DNA of 64,000 nt, taken from JAYKJB01 sp035284745 [NCBI: Candidatus Sericytochromatia bacterium]. Lineage in GTDB: Bacteria > Cyanobacteriota > Sericytochromatia > S15B-MN24. How positions within the stretch are numbered: position 1 is the stretch's first letter; each line of letters begins with the position of its first letter. Below, piece after piece: positions 54,427 through 63,424 of the stretch. The notes below the pieces were generated by a model that worked only from the letters and a program-made list of their open reading frames with translations, searched no databases and was not told the origin of the DNA. The stretch is from positions 1 through 64,000 of the forward strand of contig JAYKIL010000015.1 in assembly GCA_035284745.1 (NCBI GenBank), read 5' to 3'. The translations under genes and the position numbers were made by a program.

Positions 54427-54840
54427 ATGCCGAGTTATTTTTTATTGAAAACGGAACCGAGTACCTACAGTATCGACGACCTTGAACGGGACGGAAAAAC
54501 TGCTTGGGATGGTGTTCGCAACCACTTGGCGAAACGGCATCTTCAGGCGATGCAGGCAGGCGACCTGGCCTTGATTTATCACTCAGTGGACGAGCGTCGT
54601 GTGGTCGGTCTGGCGCGGGTGATCGGCGCAGCAAGGCCAGACCCGACAGATGCCTCCGGCAAGTTTGTGTGCGTTGATTTGGCGTTCGAACGGAGGATGC
54701 AGCGCCCCGTCACCTTGGCGGAATTTAAAGCGGCTGGATTTGACGACTTTGAATTGGTTCGGATGTCGCGTTTAAGCTGCATGCCTGTGCCGGCCGCTAT
54801 CTTCGATTGGGTTTTGGCTCAGGAATGCAAGACGCCCTGA
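54427..54840 (+). CDS. EVE domain protein
   Basis: 137 residues, nearly all EVE domain (PUA-like fold): MPSYFLLKTEPSTYSIDDLERDGKTAWDGVRNHLAKRHL, GDLALIYHS, VVGLARVIG and VDLAFERRM. The family binds modified bases in DNA or RNA (as with thymocyte nuclear protein 1). It is a single-gene unit with its own promoter. Confidence 0.93.
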   Translation: MPSYFLLKTEPSTYSIDDLERDGKTAWDGVRNHLAKRHLQAMQAGDLALIYHSVDERRVVGLARVIGAARPDPTDASGKFVCVDLAFERRMQRPVTLAEFKAAGFDDFELVRMSRLSCMPVPAAIFDWVLAQECKTP

Positions 54841-54883
54841 GACTCATTTCATCCAGAACCCGGGGACCTCTTTGGGGGCCAAT

Positions 54884-56365
54884 TTACCGAGACCACGTAA
54901 TTTGCCAGGGGCCCCATATACCATTGCGGCCTTGGGCGTGAACCCAGAGGGGTTGGCGCGATTCAGACGCCATCTCGAGTCGCGCTTGCCCTGCCTTGAG
55001 TGTGACGGCTTTTCCAGAGCCAGGTCTGCCAGGACGTCCGAGGAAGGCTTCTGCCCGTCGAACATCCGGCGCGGCTGTCATCGTAATGGCGCCGCGCTGC
55101 CCTTGTAATTGCACGGGCGGGCCGAATGTTTGACCTGGGTTGTCTGCCACTTTCATCGCATGCAACATCATCGGTCGGTTCTCATTCCAGAATTTCGGTA
55201 GCCGTGACGAGGGAGGCATAAAACCGTCGTTCCAACCACCAATTTCAACGGTATAGGCCAAACTACCCAGCTTTGCGAAGGCCCAGTCCACGTCATCGCC
55301 GCTGTTTAGGTACATCTTGGCGCCCTGGTAAGCCTTGTAGCCGGACAGTGCGCCCAGTTGCGAACCCAACTGTGCCAGCCGTGGATCCGGGGGGGGGGCC
55401 GATTGATGGTCCCAAGGCCACATCACCGAGTTGGCGTAGCTGTGAAAAGTGAGATATACCACCGGCTTGTGGCGGAGCAGTTGGTCACGAATCGCTTGTG
55501 TTTCGGGTTCCGAGAATGGTTTTGCGCCGCGGAAGGTGTCCGCTTCGGGGTTGCCACTGTCGCCCACAGTTCCCCACGCGATGTCGTAGTTTCGATTCAG
55601 ATCGACCCCGATCCGGCGCTTACCCCCTGTCAGGTTGTTCGCATTTTTTCTGCGGTCCACCCCTTTGACCGCGTGGATGTGTGCGTCGGGATTGACCAAG
55701 GGAATGATCCAAAGGTCGCGGGTGTCAACCAACCCCGTCACTTCCGCATCCTGCCCATAGCTGTCGATCAGATCTTCCGCCATCTTCAAGGTGATTTCAG
55801 GCGTGACGATTTCACGGGCGTGGTGACAACCCGCAATCGTGACATTGGGCTTTTCACCACCGCCGGTATTCAGGTGCAAGGCCCAAATTTCACGTTCAGC
55901 AATTCCTTGGGTCTTTTCCCAAGAGTCACCAATATCCACCATTTGGACAAATTCGGGATGCTTGGCCTGCAATTCTTTCATGCGTGACACAATTTGGTCG
56001 TAGTCTCGGTATCCCTTGTCTGCACGCAGGACGGTTTGACGAATCGGCCACTCGACCTCCATGCCAAGCTGCTCAGCCAGTTTGGCTTGGGATTCATTCA
56101 GCTTTACTTTCGCGCGGCGTTGCGCAATGTCTACCGACCAGATGTCCACGCCAGCCGAGGCCAATTTGGTCAGGCGATCACGGTCCTTATAAAACAGGAT
56201 GGCTTCCCGCCCTTCGGTGCTCGAAGAGAAGGTCACCGCAGAAAAGCCCCGCATCGTTTCACGGGCCACGGGCAGACGCCCCGTCGCCCCGCATCCAGCC
56301 AAGGCCACGGTGAAGGTAGACAACAGCAGTGCCGCATGGAGTGCGATGCGAGAGGTGGACTTCAC
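54884..56365 (-). CDS. M14 zinc carboxypeptidase lipoprotein, second copy
   Basis: 493 residues from GTG 56365, with AAAGGAG upstream. The lipobox is LAGC. The layout follows the M14 lipoprotein at 16574-17824: propeptide-like region with ILFYKDRDRLTKLASAGVDI, zinc ligands in GCHHARE, LTFHSYANSV, substrate residues PLVNPDAHI and GVDLNRNYD, and the catalytic Glu in YTVEIGG. An extra C-terminal domain of about 75 residues (GITMTAAPDVRRAEAFLGRP..., ending in GIWGPWQITW) is beta-rich. A ten-G run at 55389-55398 lies inside the gene. Confidence 0.94.
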   Translation of the reverse strand: MKSTSRIALHAALLLSTFTVALAGCGATGRLPVARETMRGFSAVTFSSSTEGREAILFYKDRDRLTKLASAGVDIWSVDIAQRRAKVKLNESQAKLAEQLGMEVEWPIRQTVLRADKGYRDYDQIVSRMKELQAKHPEFVQMVDIGDSWEKTQGIAEREIWALHLNTGGGEKPNVTIAGCHHAREIVTPEITLKMAEDLIDSYGQDAEVTGLVDTRDLWIIPLVNPDAHIHAVKGVDRRKNANNLTGGKRRIGVDLNRNYDIAWGTVGDSGNPEADTFRGAKPFSEPETQAIRDQLLRHKPVVYLTFHSYANSVMWPWDHQSAPPPDPRLAQLGSQLGALSGYKAYQGAKMYLNSGDDVDWAFAKLGSLAYTVEIGGWNDGFMPPSSRLPKFWNENRPMMLHAMKVADNPGQTFGPPVQLQGQRGAITMTAAPDVRRAEAFLGRPGRPGSGKAVTLKAGQARLEMASESRQPLWVHAQGRNGIWGPWQITWSR

Positions 56366-56469
56366 AGTGTGCTCCTTTGCATTTTGGTCACCGCTTGATT
56401 GTAGCTTAAACAGGGCTTAACTTGCTAGCGGGGAAGGTTTTTTTGATCACCCAGGTCTTGTCCGTGTGT

Positions 56470-57663
56470 TCACCGGATGTAGATTGGATTCGAGATGGCT
56501 GTCATGCTCGTGTTTAAACGAGGGAAACGTCGCAGCTCGGCCCGGACAAAATCGGTGCGAGGGCGCACCGGTATCGCGCAAGAAATGATTTGCTTGTCTT
56601 TGGTGACGTCGAAAATTCTCCAACGCCCTGCGGCTGTGTACAATACGACTTTTTTGCCCTGACCTCCGAGAACGTGCACGCGAATATTGAGGACGCCATT
56701 GGCACCCCGTGGCACGGTGTCTCCCATCATGGATTCGTATTGCCCGTCGCCATTGGCGTCTGCTTCCAGGTAAATGCGTCCGCTGGTGGGTGACTTTGTG
56801 ATGGTCACCCGACCGGCACGAATGCCTCCCAAAATGCCCGCTTCATCCCTCGTTTCGGCAAAGACGATATTTACGTTGCGTGAAATGTCGTCATACCACT
56901 GCCCATGATTGTCTGTTCCCGAGAGGGCTGTCAGGCGCCGCCCGGCTCGCAGCGATTTGTCCCACCAAGCCAGCGCTTTGTCGTTGTTGATAACGGGTTT
57001 CACGCGGGCCCACCAGCCATTCCACACCTCAATACCGTGGACGCGAGCATCGGGCTCGCTTTGCTTCCAGACGTTGTTGAGCGTGAAGGGATGGTTGATA
57101 ACAATCGTGGCGTTTCGGCGGGTGGCCTCCCGCAGCATGGCGTCCAGACTCAGCCCTGTTGTAATGTTCTCGTTCCCCCGCAGGCCCAGCAAAGACGCGT
57201 GTCCGACAACCTCTTCGCCACGTTCGCGAAATGCGTTCCATTCCATGCCTTTCACCATTGTCAGGTGGCCGGGGGGGGCTTGAAATTCCGGGCTCAAAGC
57301 CCCCCGCATCGTGTTGTGGTCCGTCAGGGCGAAGGCATCAAGACCCTGCAGATAGGCCTCTTGTTGCATCACTGTCAAAGGTTTTTTTCCGTCCCAGTAA
57401 GTGGAATGATTATGGTTGGAAAATAACAGCCATCGCCCTTGCCTGCCCGCCGGAACGGGTTGAGGGGCCTTGGAGAGGTCGATGTTGCCATCATCCTCAT
57501 CCAATGCGGTATGTTGCCGCGCGCCCAAATCACTGTGAGCATTGTGATTCTCATTTTGAATCCGAACCCGCTCAGTGAGAACGGGCGTCGTCGCTCGTGC
57601 GCACCCCGCCGAAATGAGGATCCCAACAAATAAACACGCCCAGGGACGAGCAGGCTCAATCAC
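56470..57663 (-). CDS. PHP/CehA-type metallohydrolase lipoprotein
   Basis: About 397 residues from GTG 57663, with GGAG eight bases upstream; a GTG at 57723 has AAGGAG only two bases away and is less likely. The signal sequence ends in ISAGC. CehA/McbA-like PHP fold: metal-binding FSNHNHSTYWDG, LTDHNTMRG, VKGMEWNAF, INHPFTLNN and LSGTDNHGQWYDD. The C-terminal region from about 300 is a beta domain (YLEADANGDGQY...). These proteins hydrolyse phosphodiester or carbamate-type bonds; the substrate is open. It is divergent from the biosynthetic operon. Confidence 0.88.
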   Translation of the reverse strand: MIEPARPWACLFVGILISAGCARATTPVLTERVRIQNENHNAHSDLGARQHTALDEDDGNIDLSKAPQPVPAGRQGRWLLFSNHNHSTYWDGKKPLTVMQQEAYLQGLDAFALTDHNTMRGALSPEFQAPPGHLTMVKGMEWNAFRERGEEVVGHASLLGLRGNENITTGLSLDAMLREATRRNATIVINHPFTLNNVWKQSEPDARVHGIEVWNGWWARVKPVINNDKALAWWDKSLRAGRRLTALSGTDNHGQWYDDISRNVNIVFAETRDEAGILGGIRAGRVTITKSPTSGRIYLEADANGDGQYESMMGDTVPRGANGVLNIRVHVLGGQGKKVVLYTAAGRWRIFDVTKDKQIISCAIPVRPRTDFVRAELRRFPRLNTSMTAISNPIYIR

Positions 57664-57795
57664 GCATCGCACTCCACGGTGAAAGCCCCTGCCGGTTGGC
57701 AGGGAAGTTTCCGTTATCTCCACAACTCCTTTGAGGTTATAGGAGAAGGTGTTTTAAACCTGAAGTTAACAAACGATTAATATGGCGGGCCTGTC

Positions 57796-57823
57796 GTGAG
57801 GCTCATCTGCTCCTCTCTATAAT
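57796..57823 (+). promoter_or_regulatory. Promoter of the biosynthetic operon
   Basis: A perfect -10 TATAAT at 57818-57823 with a weak -35 (GTGAGG, 16-base spacer) about 50 bases before the MMPL start. Confidence 0.45.
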
Positions 57824-57873
57824 TCGCGGAGAAAATTATTGAATGAGGAGTGCTTGGTGGGTACAAGCAGGCC

Positions 57874-60162
57874 GTGTCTCAGTCTCCGTTCCTCATTGCA
57901 CTCAGTCGTTTCATTGTGGCGCGCGCGCGCTTCATCGTGTTGACCTGGCTTGTCGTGGCGGTGGTTGCAGGCGTTTTTGCTCCGCAGGCCCTCCAGCGCC
58001 TGGCCGGCGGAGGGGGCGAATTGCCCCGCAGTTCTGCCGCCGCCTTGGACCGGACGCTACAGGATCACTTTGAATCGCCGCTGTCATCGCGACTCGTCGT
58101 GGTCTTGGAAACCAAGGCCCAAAATGTGGAGTCCGAGGGTATCGCGCCCCTGCTGGCGCGCATAGGGCCTGCGTTGCGCACATTGCCGATGGTTGCGACG
58201 GTTGAAGGCCCGTTTCATCGCGGTGACATTGTTGGGGGTGAAGCGGATCCACATCATCGCACCTGGGTCGTGGGATTGCGGGGTGGTGACGCTTTGGCTG
58301 CGCAAAATGCGGTGCGCGAAATTCGTTCAGCCGTGCGGCCTTTGCGCAGAGAACTGGGAGCTATCGATCCCCAAGCATTGCTGGCCGTCACCGGCGGCTC
58401 CGCGGTGAATGAAGACATTGGGCAACGGAGCAAACAAGATGGTCAACGCGCGGAGATGCTCGCCACGCCCTTAACGATGCTGGTTCTGTGGCTGGCCTTC
58501 CGCACCGCGGGCGCCGCCGTTTTGCCGCTGCTCTGCGCGGGCTTTGCCATTGTGCTAACTTTTGGCTTGGCATTTGTGGTGACGAGTCTGACACCCCTCA
58601 GTGACCTGATGGAAAATCTGGTGACCATGGTGGGTTTGGCCGTGGGGGTCGATTATGCCCTGTTAATGGTCGAGCGGTGGCGCTACGAGCGCCGTGACCA
58701 TGCCTCTGCTGAGGCAGTGGGACGCGCTGTTGTGCAGGCTACCCCGGCGATTGTGATCTCGGCCTGTGCGGTTTTGTGTGGCATGTTGGGCTTGGCTTTG
58801 GCCCCCTTATTAGAACTGCGAAGCATGGCCTTTGGCGGTGTGGCGGTGGTCGTGTTTTCCATGTTGGCGGCCATCACCTTGTTGCCGTCCTTGCTTGTCC
58901 TGGGCGCACGTTGGGTGGAGTGGCCCTCAGGCCTTCATCACGTTGATGGAGAGACGCGGAGCCAGCTTCGTTGGAGCCGCTTGGCGGGGTGGGTGGTTCG
59001 CTATCCGTGGCGCTTTGCACTGGGTGGGAGCCTCATCTTGGCTCTGTTGGTGGCACCTGCTCTCAGTTTTCAAAGCGGTGCGCCTCGCATGACGGACTTT
59101 CCAAAGGATATGGAAAGCAATCAGGGGGTGGCCGCTTTGGGGCGCATGGGGGCGGGCAATCAAGTGTTTGACATCCCCATCGTGATTGAAACCACCGATG
59201 GAAGCCCTGTGCTGGCTCGCCAGCATTTGGGGCCCTTGCATCGCTGGGTGCGGGAATTGGAGGCCGACGCACGGACCTTGCGCGTCTTGGGCCCCCTAAG
59301 TTTGCGGCCACAGATGAGTTCGCTGGCCGTGGCTTTGACTTGGCAGAACTGGGGCCGTGCGCTCGACCGCTTGCCCGATGTGCGAAGGGTTTTTGTGAGC
59401 CGCGATGGAACCCGTATGTTGATGACGGTCGTTCCGCATTCTGAGGTTTCAACCATCGCGATACAAGCGTTTGCCCAAGAGCTCACGACAAAATTGCCAC
59501 CGGGCCCCTATCGCGTAAAAATTGGAGGGCAGCCCACCTATCTCAATGAACTCGAGGCCCGTTTGGCCGAAGCTGCCGTACCTGTTTTAGCGGGTGTTGG
59601 GGTATTAACGGCGCTGCTGCTGGGATGGGCATTTCGTTCGATCCTGATTCCCATTAAGGCGATTGGCTTGAACTTGTTGGCTGTCGCGTCTGGATTTGGC
59701 GTGGTGACGGTGGTGTGTCAGTGGGGGTGGGGTGCATCGTGGGTGGGCTTGTCAGAACCACTGGTGCGGGTCCCGCCATTTGTCCCGCTGCTTATGTTTT
59801 GCATTATGTTTGGACTTTCGATGGATTACGAAGTCTTTATGCTCAGTCGCATTCGAGAACGTTTGAGTGTCCATGGGGACCAACAGCGTGCCATTGTGGA
59901 GGGATTGGCCGCGACGGGCCCGGTGATTACCCACGCGGCTGCCGTCATGGTGATTGTTTTTGGGGCGTTCAGTTTCGCCGAGATTCTGGTTGTAAAGGTC
60001 TTGGGTATAGGATTGGCAACAGCGGTCATTGTTGATGCTTGTGTTCTGCGAACGTTTTTGGCGGGTCCTTTGTTGCTTCTCGCGGGCCGCTGGAATTGGT
60101 ATCCGGGCCTTCTGTCACGGCGGGTGGCCGTGTCGAAGGGGGCAGAGGAGGGAAGGCACTGA
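57874..60162 (+). CDS. MMPL-family lipid exporter
   Basis: 762 residues from GTG 57874 (GTG 57850 overlaps the only GAGGAG, so the start is uncertain). Typical RND/MMPL layout: one helix, a large periplasmic loop (about 50-190), five helices with VDYALLMVERWRYER (motif with Asp for proton relay), a repeat of the same arrangement and a second SMDYEVFMLSRIRER block. Length is normal. MMPL proteins export lipids or lipidated natural products. The stop overlaps the FAAL start by one base (TGATG), so it belongs to the biosynthetic operon and is probably its product exporter. Confidence 0.93.
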   Translation: MSQSPFLIALSRFIVARARFIVLTWLVVAVVAGVFAPQALQRLAGGGGELPRSSAAALDRTLQDHFESPLSSRLVVVLETKAQNVESEGIAPLLARIGPALRTLPMVATVEGPFHRGDIVGGEADPHHRTWVVGLRGGDALAAQNAVREIRSAVRPLRRELGAIDPQALLAVTGGSAVNEDIGQRSKQDGQRAEMLATPLTMLVLWLAFRTAGAAVLPLLCAGFAIVLTFGLAFVVTSLTPLSDLMENLVTMVGLAVGVDYALLMVERWRYERRDHASAEAVGRAVVQATPAIVISACAVLCGMLGLALAPLLELRSMAFGGVAVVVFSMLAAITLLPSLLVLGARWVEWPSGLHHVDGETRSQLRWSRLAGWVVRYPWRFALGGSLILALLVAPALSFQSGAPRMTDFPKDMESNQGVAALGRMGAGNQVFDIPIVIETTDGSPVLARQHLGPLHRWVRELEADARTLRVLGPLSLRPQMSSLAVALTWQNWGRALDRLPDVRRVFVSRDGTRMLMTVVPHSEVSTIAIQAFAQELTTKLPPGPYRVKIGGQPTYLNELEARLAEAAVPVLAGVGVLTALLLGWAFRSILIPIKAIGLNLLAVASGFGVVTVVCQWGWGASWVGLSEPLVRVPPFVPLLMFCIMFGLSMDYEVFMLSRIRERLSVHGDQQRAIVEGLAATGPVITHAAAVMVIVFGAFSFAEILVVKVLGIGLATAVIVDACVLRTFLAGPLLLLAGRWNWYPGLLSRRVAVSKGAEEGRH

Positions 60163-61832
60163 TGGCGACGGTACTCGATGAGATCATCCGCCTTACTGCA
60201 GCGCGTCCTGCCGCGATGGCTCTTGGTCGTTTGGACGCGGATGGGCTTCCGGGCGCGACGCTCAGCCGGGGAGAACTGTTGGAATGTGCCCGCGGGGGGG
60301 CGACGCAACTCTTTGTGTTAATCCGCCCTGGCGATCGGGTGGTGTTGGCCTATGCGCCTGGTATTGACTTTGTGGTGGCGGTTTTGGCGGTTTGGATGGC
60401 AGGTGGTGTTGTGGTGACAGCCTCTCCCCCCACGACGGATCGGACGCGCGAATGGCTTCTCGGGATTGTGCGGGAGAGCGAGGCGGCCTTGATGCTCACG
60501 AATGCCTCGCTGGTTCCCTCCTTGACCCCGTTTGGGCAGTTGGTTGGGGTGCCTGTCGCGAGCCTTGCGCCATCGTCGGCCGCCGAGGAAGCGGGGCTTC
60601 GCCGTGGGCCTTCTGACTTGGCCTTGCTGCAGTTTACAAGCGGCTCGACCTCAGCGCCGCGCGGCGTGCGCATCACGCACGAAAATTTGCTTGCGAACCT
60701 GGGGCAGATGATGGCGGCATCGCGTTTCAACGCAGAGGATGTCTGTGTGACTTGGTTACCTCATTATCACAATATGGGGTTGATGGGGGTCATTTTGTTG
60801 CCCTTGTGGGCTGGCTTTCCCACGCACTTGATGAGCCCCATGGAGTTTTTGGAGCGCCCTGGTCGTTGGTTGCGTGCCATTTCGGAGGTGCGAGCGACGT
60901 TCAGCGGAGGCCCTAATTTTGCCTTCGACCTTGCGGCCATTCGCACCAGTGGGGCGGAGGCGGAGGGGTTGGACCTTTCTTGTTGGCAGGCCGCCTTTTG
61001 TGGTTCCGAGCCGGTACGTCCCGCCACGCTCGCCCGTTTTTCCAAGCGCTTCACGCCCTTCGGCTTTGATGTTGGGGCCTTTTACCCCAGTTATGGCATG
61101 GCAGAGGCCACGCTGCTGGTGACGGGGGGCGCGAAACACGGCGGGGCGAAATCGTTCTTTTTGGATGCCGAGGCGTTGGCGGATGGACGTGCGTTGGAGG
61201 TCCCGGCTGACAGTCCGCGCGCGCGCGCTTTGGTGGGTCTGGGGCGCTGTTGGGGGGACCTGGAACTTGCGATTATCGATCCGGACCAGGGGTTGCGCCA
61301 ACCGGAAGGGGTGGTGGGAGAGGTCTGGCTGCGGGGGCCGTCAGTCTCGGATGGTTATTGGCGCCCGGTGGACTCGAACCCTTTTGGCCATGCTTTGTCC
61401 GCCGAGACAGGCTGGCTGCGCACGGGCGATTTGGGCCTTCTTTTGCATGGGGAACTGATTCTCACGGGCCGAATGAAGGAACTGATCATCGTTAATGGGC
61501 GAAACTTGTATCCCAGTGATCTTGAGCAGGCTTTGGAGGGATTGCGTCCGCGCGTACAAGCAGCGGTTGCTTTTGCGGTTGAGGCACAGCGTGGCGAACG
61601 TCTTGTGGTCATCGCCGAGGTGGACGCAGCGCTTGAGATGGAGGCCCAGAATCATTTGCAAGAGGAGATTCGCTTAGCCCTGCGACAGGAAGATGTGACC
61701 CCTCACGCGGTGGTGCTCGTTCCCCCGGGGGGGATTGTGCGGACTGCTACAGGAAAAATGGCGCGTTTTGCGACGCGAGATGCGTATGTGGCGGGTGCGT
61801 TGCCGTCTCTGATTGCGGCTGCATCCGTTTGA
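60162..61832 (+). CDS. Fatty acyl-AMP ligase (FAAL)-like enzyme
   Basis: 556 residues from ATG 60162 behind GAGGAGGGAAGG. An ANL-family adenylating enzyme: P-loop LQFTSGSTSAPRGVRITHENLLANL, WLPHYHNMGLMG, FYPSYGMAEATLLVTGG, GDLGLL, GRMKELIIVNGRNLYPSDLE, and the catalytic Lys in TATGKMAR. The PSYGMAEATLLV and PHYHDMGL-type blocks are the features of fatty acyl-AMP ligases, which load acyl-AMP onto carrier proteins rather than CoA. No carrier protein is seen in this window. It couples to the MMPL gene by stop/start overlap. Confidence 0.9.
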   Translation: MATVLDEIIRLTAARPAAMALGRLDADGLPGATLSRGELLECARGGATQLFVLIRPGDRVVLAYAPGIDFVVAVLAVWMAGGVVVTASPPTTDRTREWLLGIVRESEAALMLTNASLVPSLTPFGQLVGVPVASLAPSSAAEEAGLRRGPSDLALLQFTSGSTSAPRGVRITHENLLANLGQMMAASRFNAEDVCVTWLPHYHNMGLMGVILLPLWAGFPTHLMSPMEFLERPGRWLRAISEVRATFSGGPNFAFDLAAIRTSGAEAEGLDLSCWQAAFCGSEPVRPATLARFSKRFTPFGFDVGAFYPSYGMAEATLLVTGGAKHGGAKSFFLDAEALADGRALEVPADSPRARALVGLGRCWGDLELAIIDPDQGLRQPEGVVGEVWLRGPSVSDGYWRPVDSNPFGHALSAETGWLRTGDLGLLLHGELILTGRMKELIIVNGRNLYPSDLEQALEGLRPRVQAAVAFAVEAQRGERLVVIAEVDAALEMEAQNHLQEEIRLALRQEDVTPHAVVLVPPGGIVRTATGKMARFATRDAYVAGALPSLIAAASV

Positions 61833-61877
61833 ACTTGTTTTGGCTGCCTGGTCAGTTCTTGCTGTTGGAGGTTGTTT

Positions 61878-62465
61878 GTGTCGCTGGCTTTACTTGTACT
61901 GATTTGTATTAATTTCGCATGGATTGGCTATTTGCCTGTGGGGTTTTTTCGGCGCGATGGCAGCTTTAATTTCCGCTGGTGGCTCACAGGTGTTGCGTTC
62001 TTCTTGGTTCCGGCCTATGCGGTGACGCTACATTTTGTGGCCGTTCCTGATTTCCTCCGGCCCGTTGTGTTATCGGGGGGATGGGCGTCCGTTGCTGAGT
62101 TTCTGTCGGTTTTACTGGCGACGAGCTCGATTGGGCTGATTCACCTGACGCTTGGAACCCATCGAATACCTCTGGCCTTGTGGCATCAAGAGAACGATGC
62201 GCCGCGTTCGATTGTGACCTATGGTGCGTATAAATACATTCGGCATCCGTTCTACACCTCCTTTCTGATGGCCTTTGCGGCGGGCGTTCTGGCCATGCCA
62301 GGCTGGGTGATGGGCGCACTTTTGGTGTATCAATTTGTGGCTCTGAACGTGACGGCGCAGCGTGAAGAAACGCGTTTGGCTGCCTCTGAGTTTGGGGAGG
62401 ACTACCGGGCCTACCTCGGCCAAACCGGGCGCTTCTTTCCCCGGCCTGGAGGAGGGGCTCTGTGA
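61878..62465 (+). CDS. ICMT-like membrane methyltransferase
   Basis: 195 residues from GTG 61878, with GGAGG six bases upstream. An integral membrane protein of about five helices. The C-terminal block YGAYKYIRHPFYTSFLMAF, followed by EETRLAASEFGEDYRAYL, is the isoprenylcysteine carboxyl methyltransferase signature that binds SAM. Such proteins in bacterial clusters methylate lipidic carboxylates or hydroxyls. It overlaps the next gene by four bases (GTGA). Confidence 0.88.
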   Translation: MSLALLVLICINFAWIGYLPVGFFRRDGSFNFRWWLTGVAFFLVPAYAVTLHFVAVPDFLRPVVLSGGWASVAEFLSVLLATSSIGLIHLTLGTHRIPLALWHQENDAPRSIVTYGAYKYIRHPFYTSFLMAFAAGVLAMPGWVMGALLVYQFVALNVTAQREETRLAASEFGEDYRAYLGQTGRFFPRPGGGAL

Positions 62466-63424
62466 GCGACGTGTATTTGCACGGTTTGGCTTTCGCTTTG
62501 GGCGATGACGCCGTGAGCCTGACTGACAGTGTGGCCGCTGGGCGGACCCTTTCGGACCTGGACACGCTGCGGGAAGCGGGCTTTCGTCAGCATCACGTCG
62601 CAGCCCACGAGACGGAAGCCTATCATTTGGGTTTGCGGGCTTCGCAGGTGCTGTCGGGGGTGCCGGGTGTCGATATGTCCCGCACCGGGGCCATTGTCTA
62701 TGCCACCTGTTTGACGTGCAATGGAAACCGAGGCCAGGAATCGGAGTTTCAACTGACCCGCGACGTGAAGCATTTGATGGACTATCCTGCGAGCCATCTG
62801 CAGGCCGATCTCGACCTGCCCGAGGCGGCGGTCATCGGCCTGAATCAGCAGGCATGCACTTCGATGTTGGGCTCTGTGCGCGTGGCGCGCGCGCTTCTCC
62901 TTGCGGAGTCTGACATCGAGGGGGTTTTGTGCGTCAGTGCCGATCGCTTCCCGCCGGGTGCCCTCTACGAGCAAGCCTATAATTTGATTAGCGATGGAGC
63001 GGCGGCGTGTTGGGTCGGTCGCGAGGCCAAGGGCTATCGTGTGGTCGCCACTCACGCCCTGACCAACGGTGCGCTGGCGCAAGCGTCCGATGATGAAACG
63101 GTGGGAAGTTATTTTGGTTACACGCACCGCTTGGTCACGGAATTGTTGCGTAAGGCGGGAATGACCGCTGAGCAGGTCGACTGGGTTGTGCCGCAGAACA
63201 CGCACGTCAAAACGTGGGAGGTCTTGTCGAGACTGCTGCGCATTCCGCTCGAGCGGGTTTATTTCGACAGCATTGGCGATGTGGCCCACATTATCAGCAG
63301 TGATAATGTGGTGAATCTTTTGAAACTCGAAAATTCGGGAAAGATACAGACAGGACAACGCTTGTTATTGTTGATGGCAGGATTTGGTTTGAATTGGCAG
63401 GGGATCATACTTGAGAAGGTGTGA
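62462..63424 (+). CDS. KAS III-like 3-oxoacyl synthase
   Basis: 320 residues, GTG 62462 overlapping the upstream stop. A thiolase-fold enzyme with the nucleophile Cys132 in NQQACTSMLG. The usual FabH motifs are altered: VPHQAN becomes VPQNTH (His248) and GNTSAA becomes IGDVAHIISSDN (His276 and Asn282). It therefore belongs to the non-FabH branches of KAS III, which condense or transfer acyl groups in secondary metabolism. It follows the FAAL and ICMT genes and precedes a di-iron oxygenase. Confidence 0.88.
   Translation: MSDVYLHGLAFALGDDAVSLTDSVAAGRTLSDLDTLREAGFRQHHVAAHETEAYHLGLRASQVLSGVPGVDMSRTGAIVYATCLTCNGNRGQESEFQLTRDVKHLMDYPASHLQADLDLPEAAVIGLNQQACTSMLGSVRVARALLLAESDIEGVLCVSADRFPPGALYEQAYNLISDGAAACWVGREAKGYRVVATHALTNGALAQASDDETVGSYFGYTHRLVTELLRKAGMTAEQVDWVVPQNTHVKTWEVLSRLLRIPLERVYFDSIGDVAHIISSDNVVNLLKLENSGKIQTGQRLLLLMAGFGLNWQGIILEKV

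Noticed and set aside
62411-63358. 315-codon minus-strand frame
   Set aside because: Antisense to the KAS III gene, which has a clear catalytic Cys and operon context.
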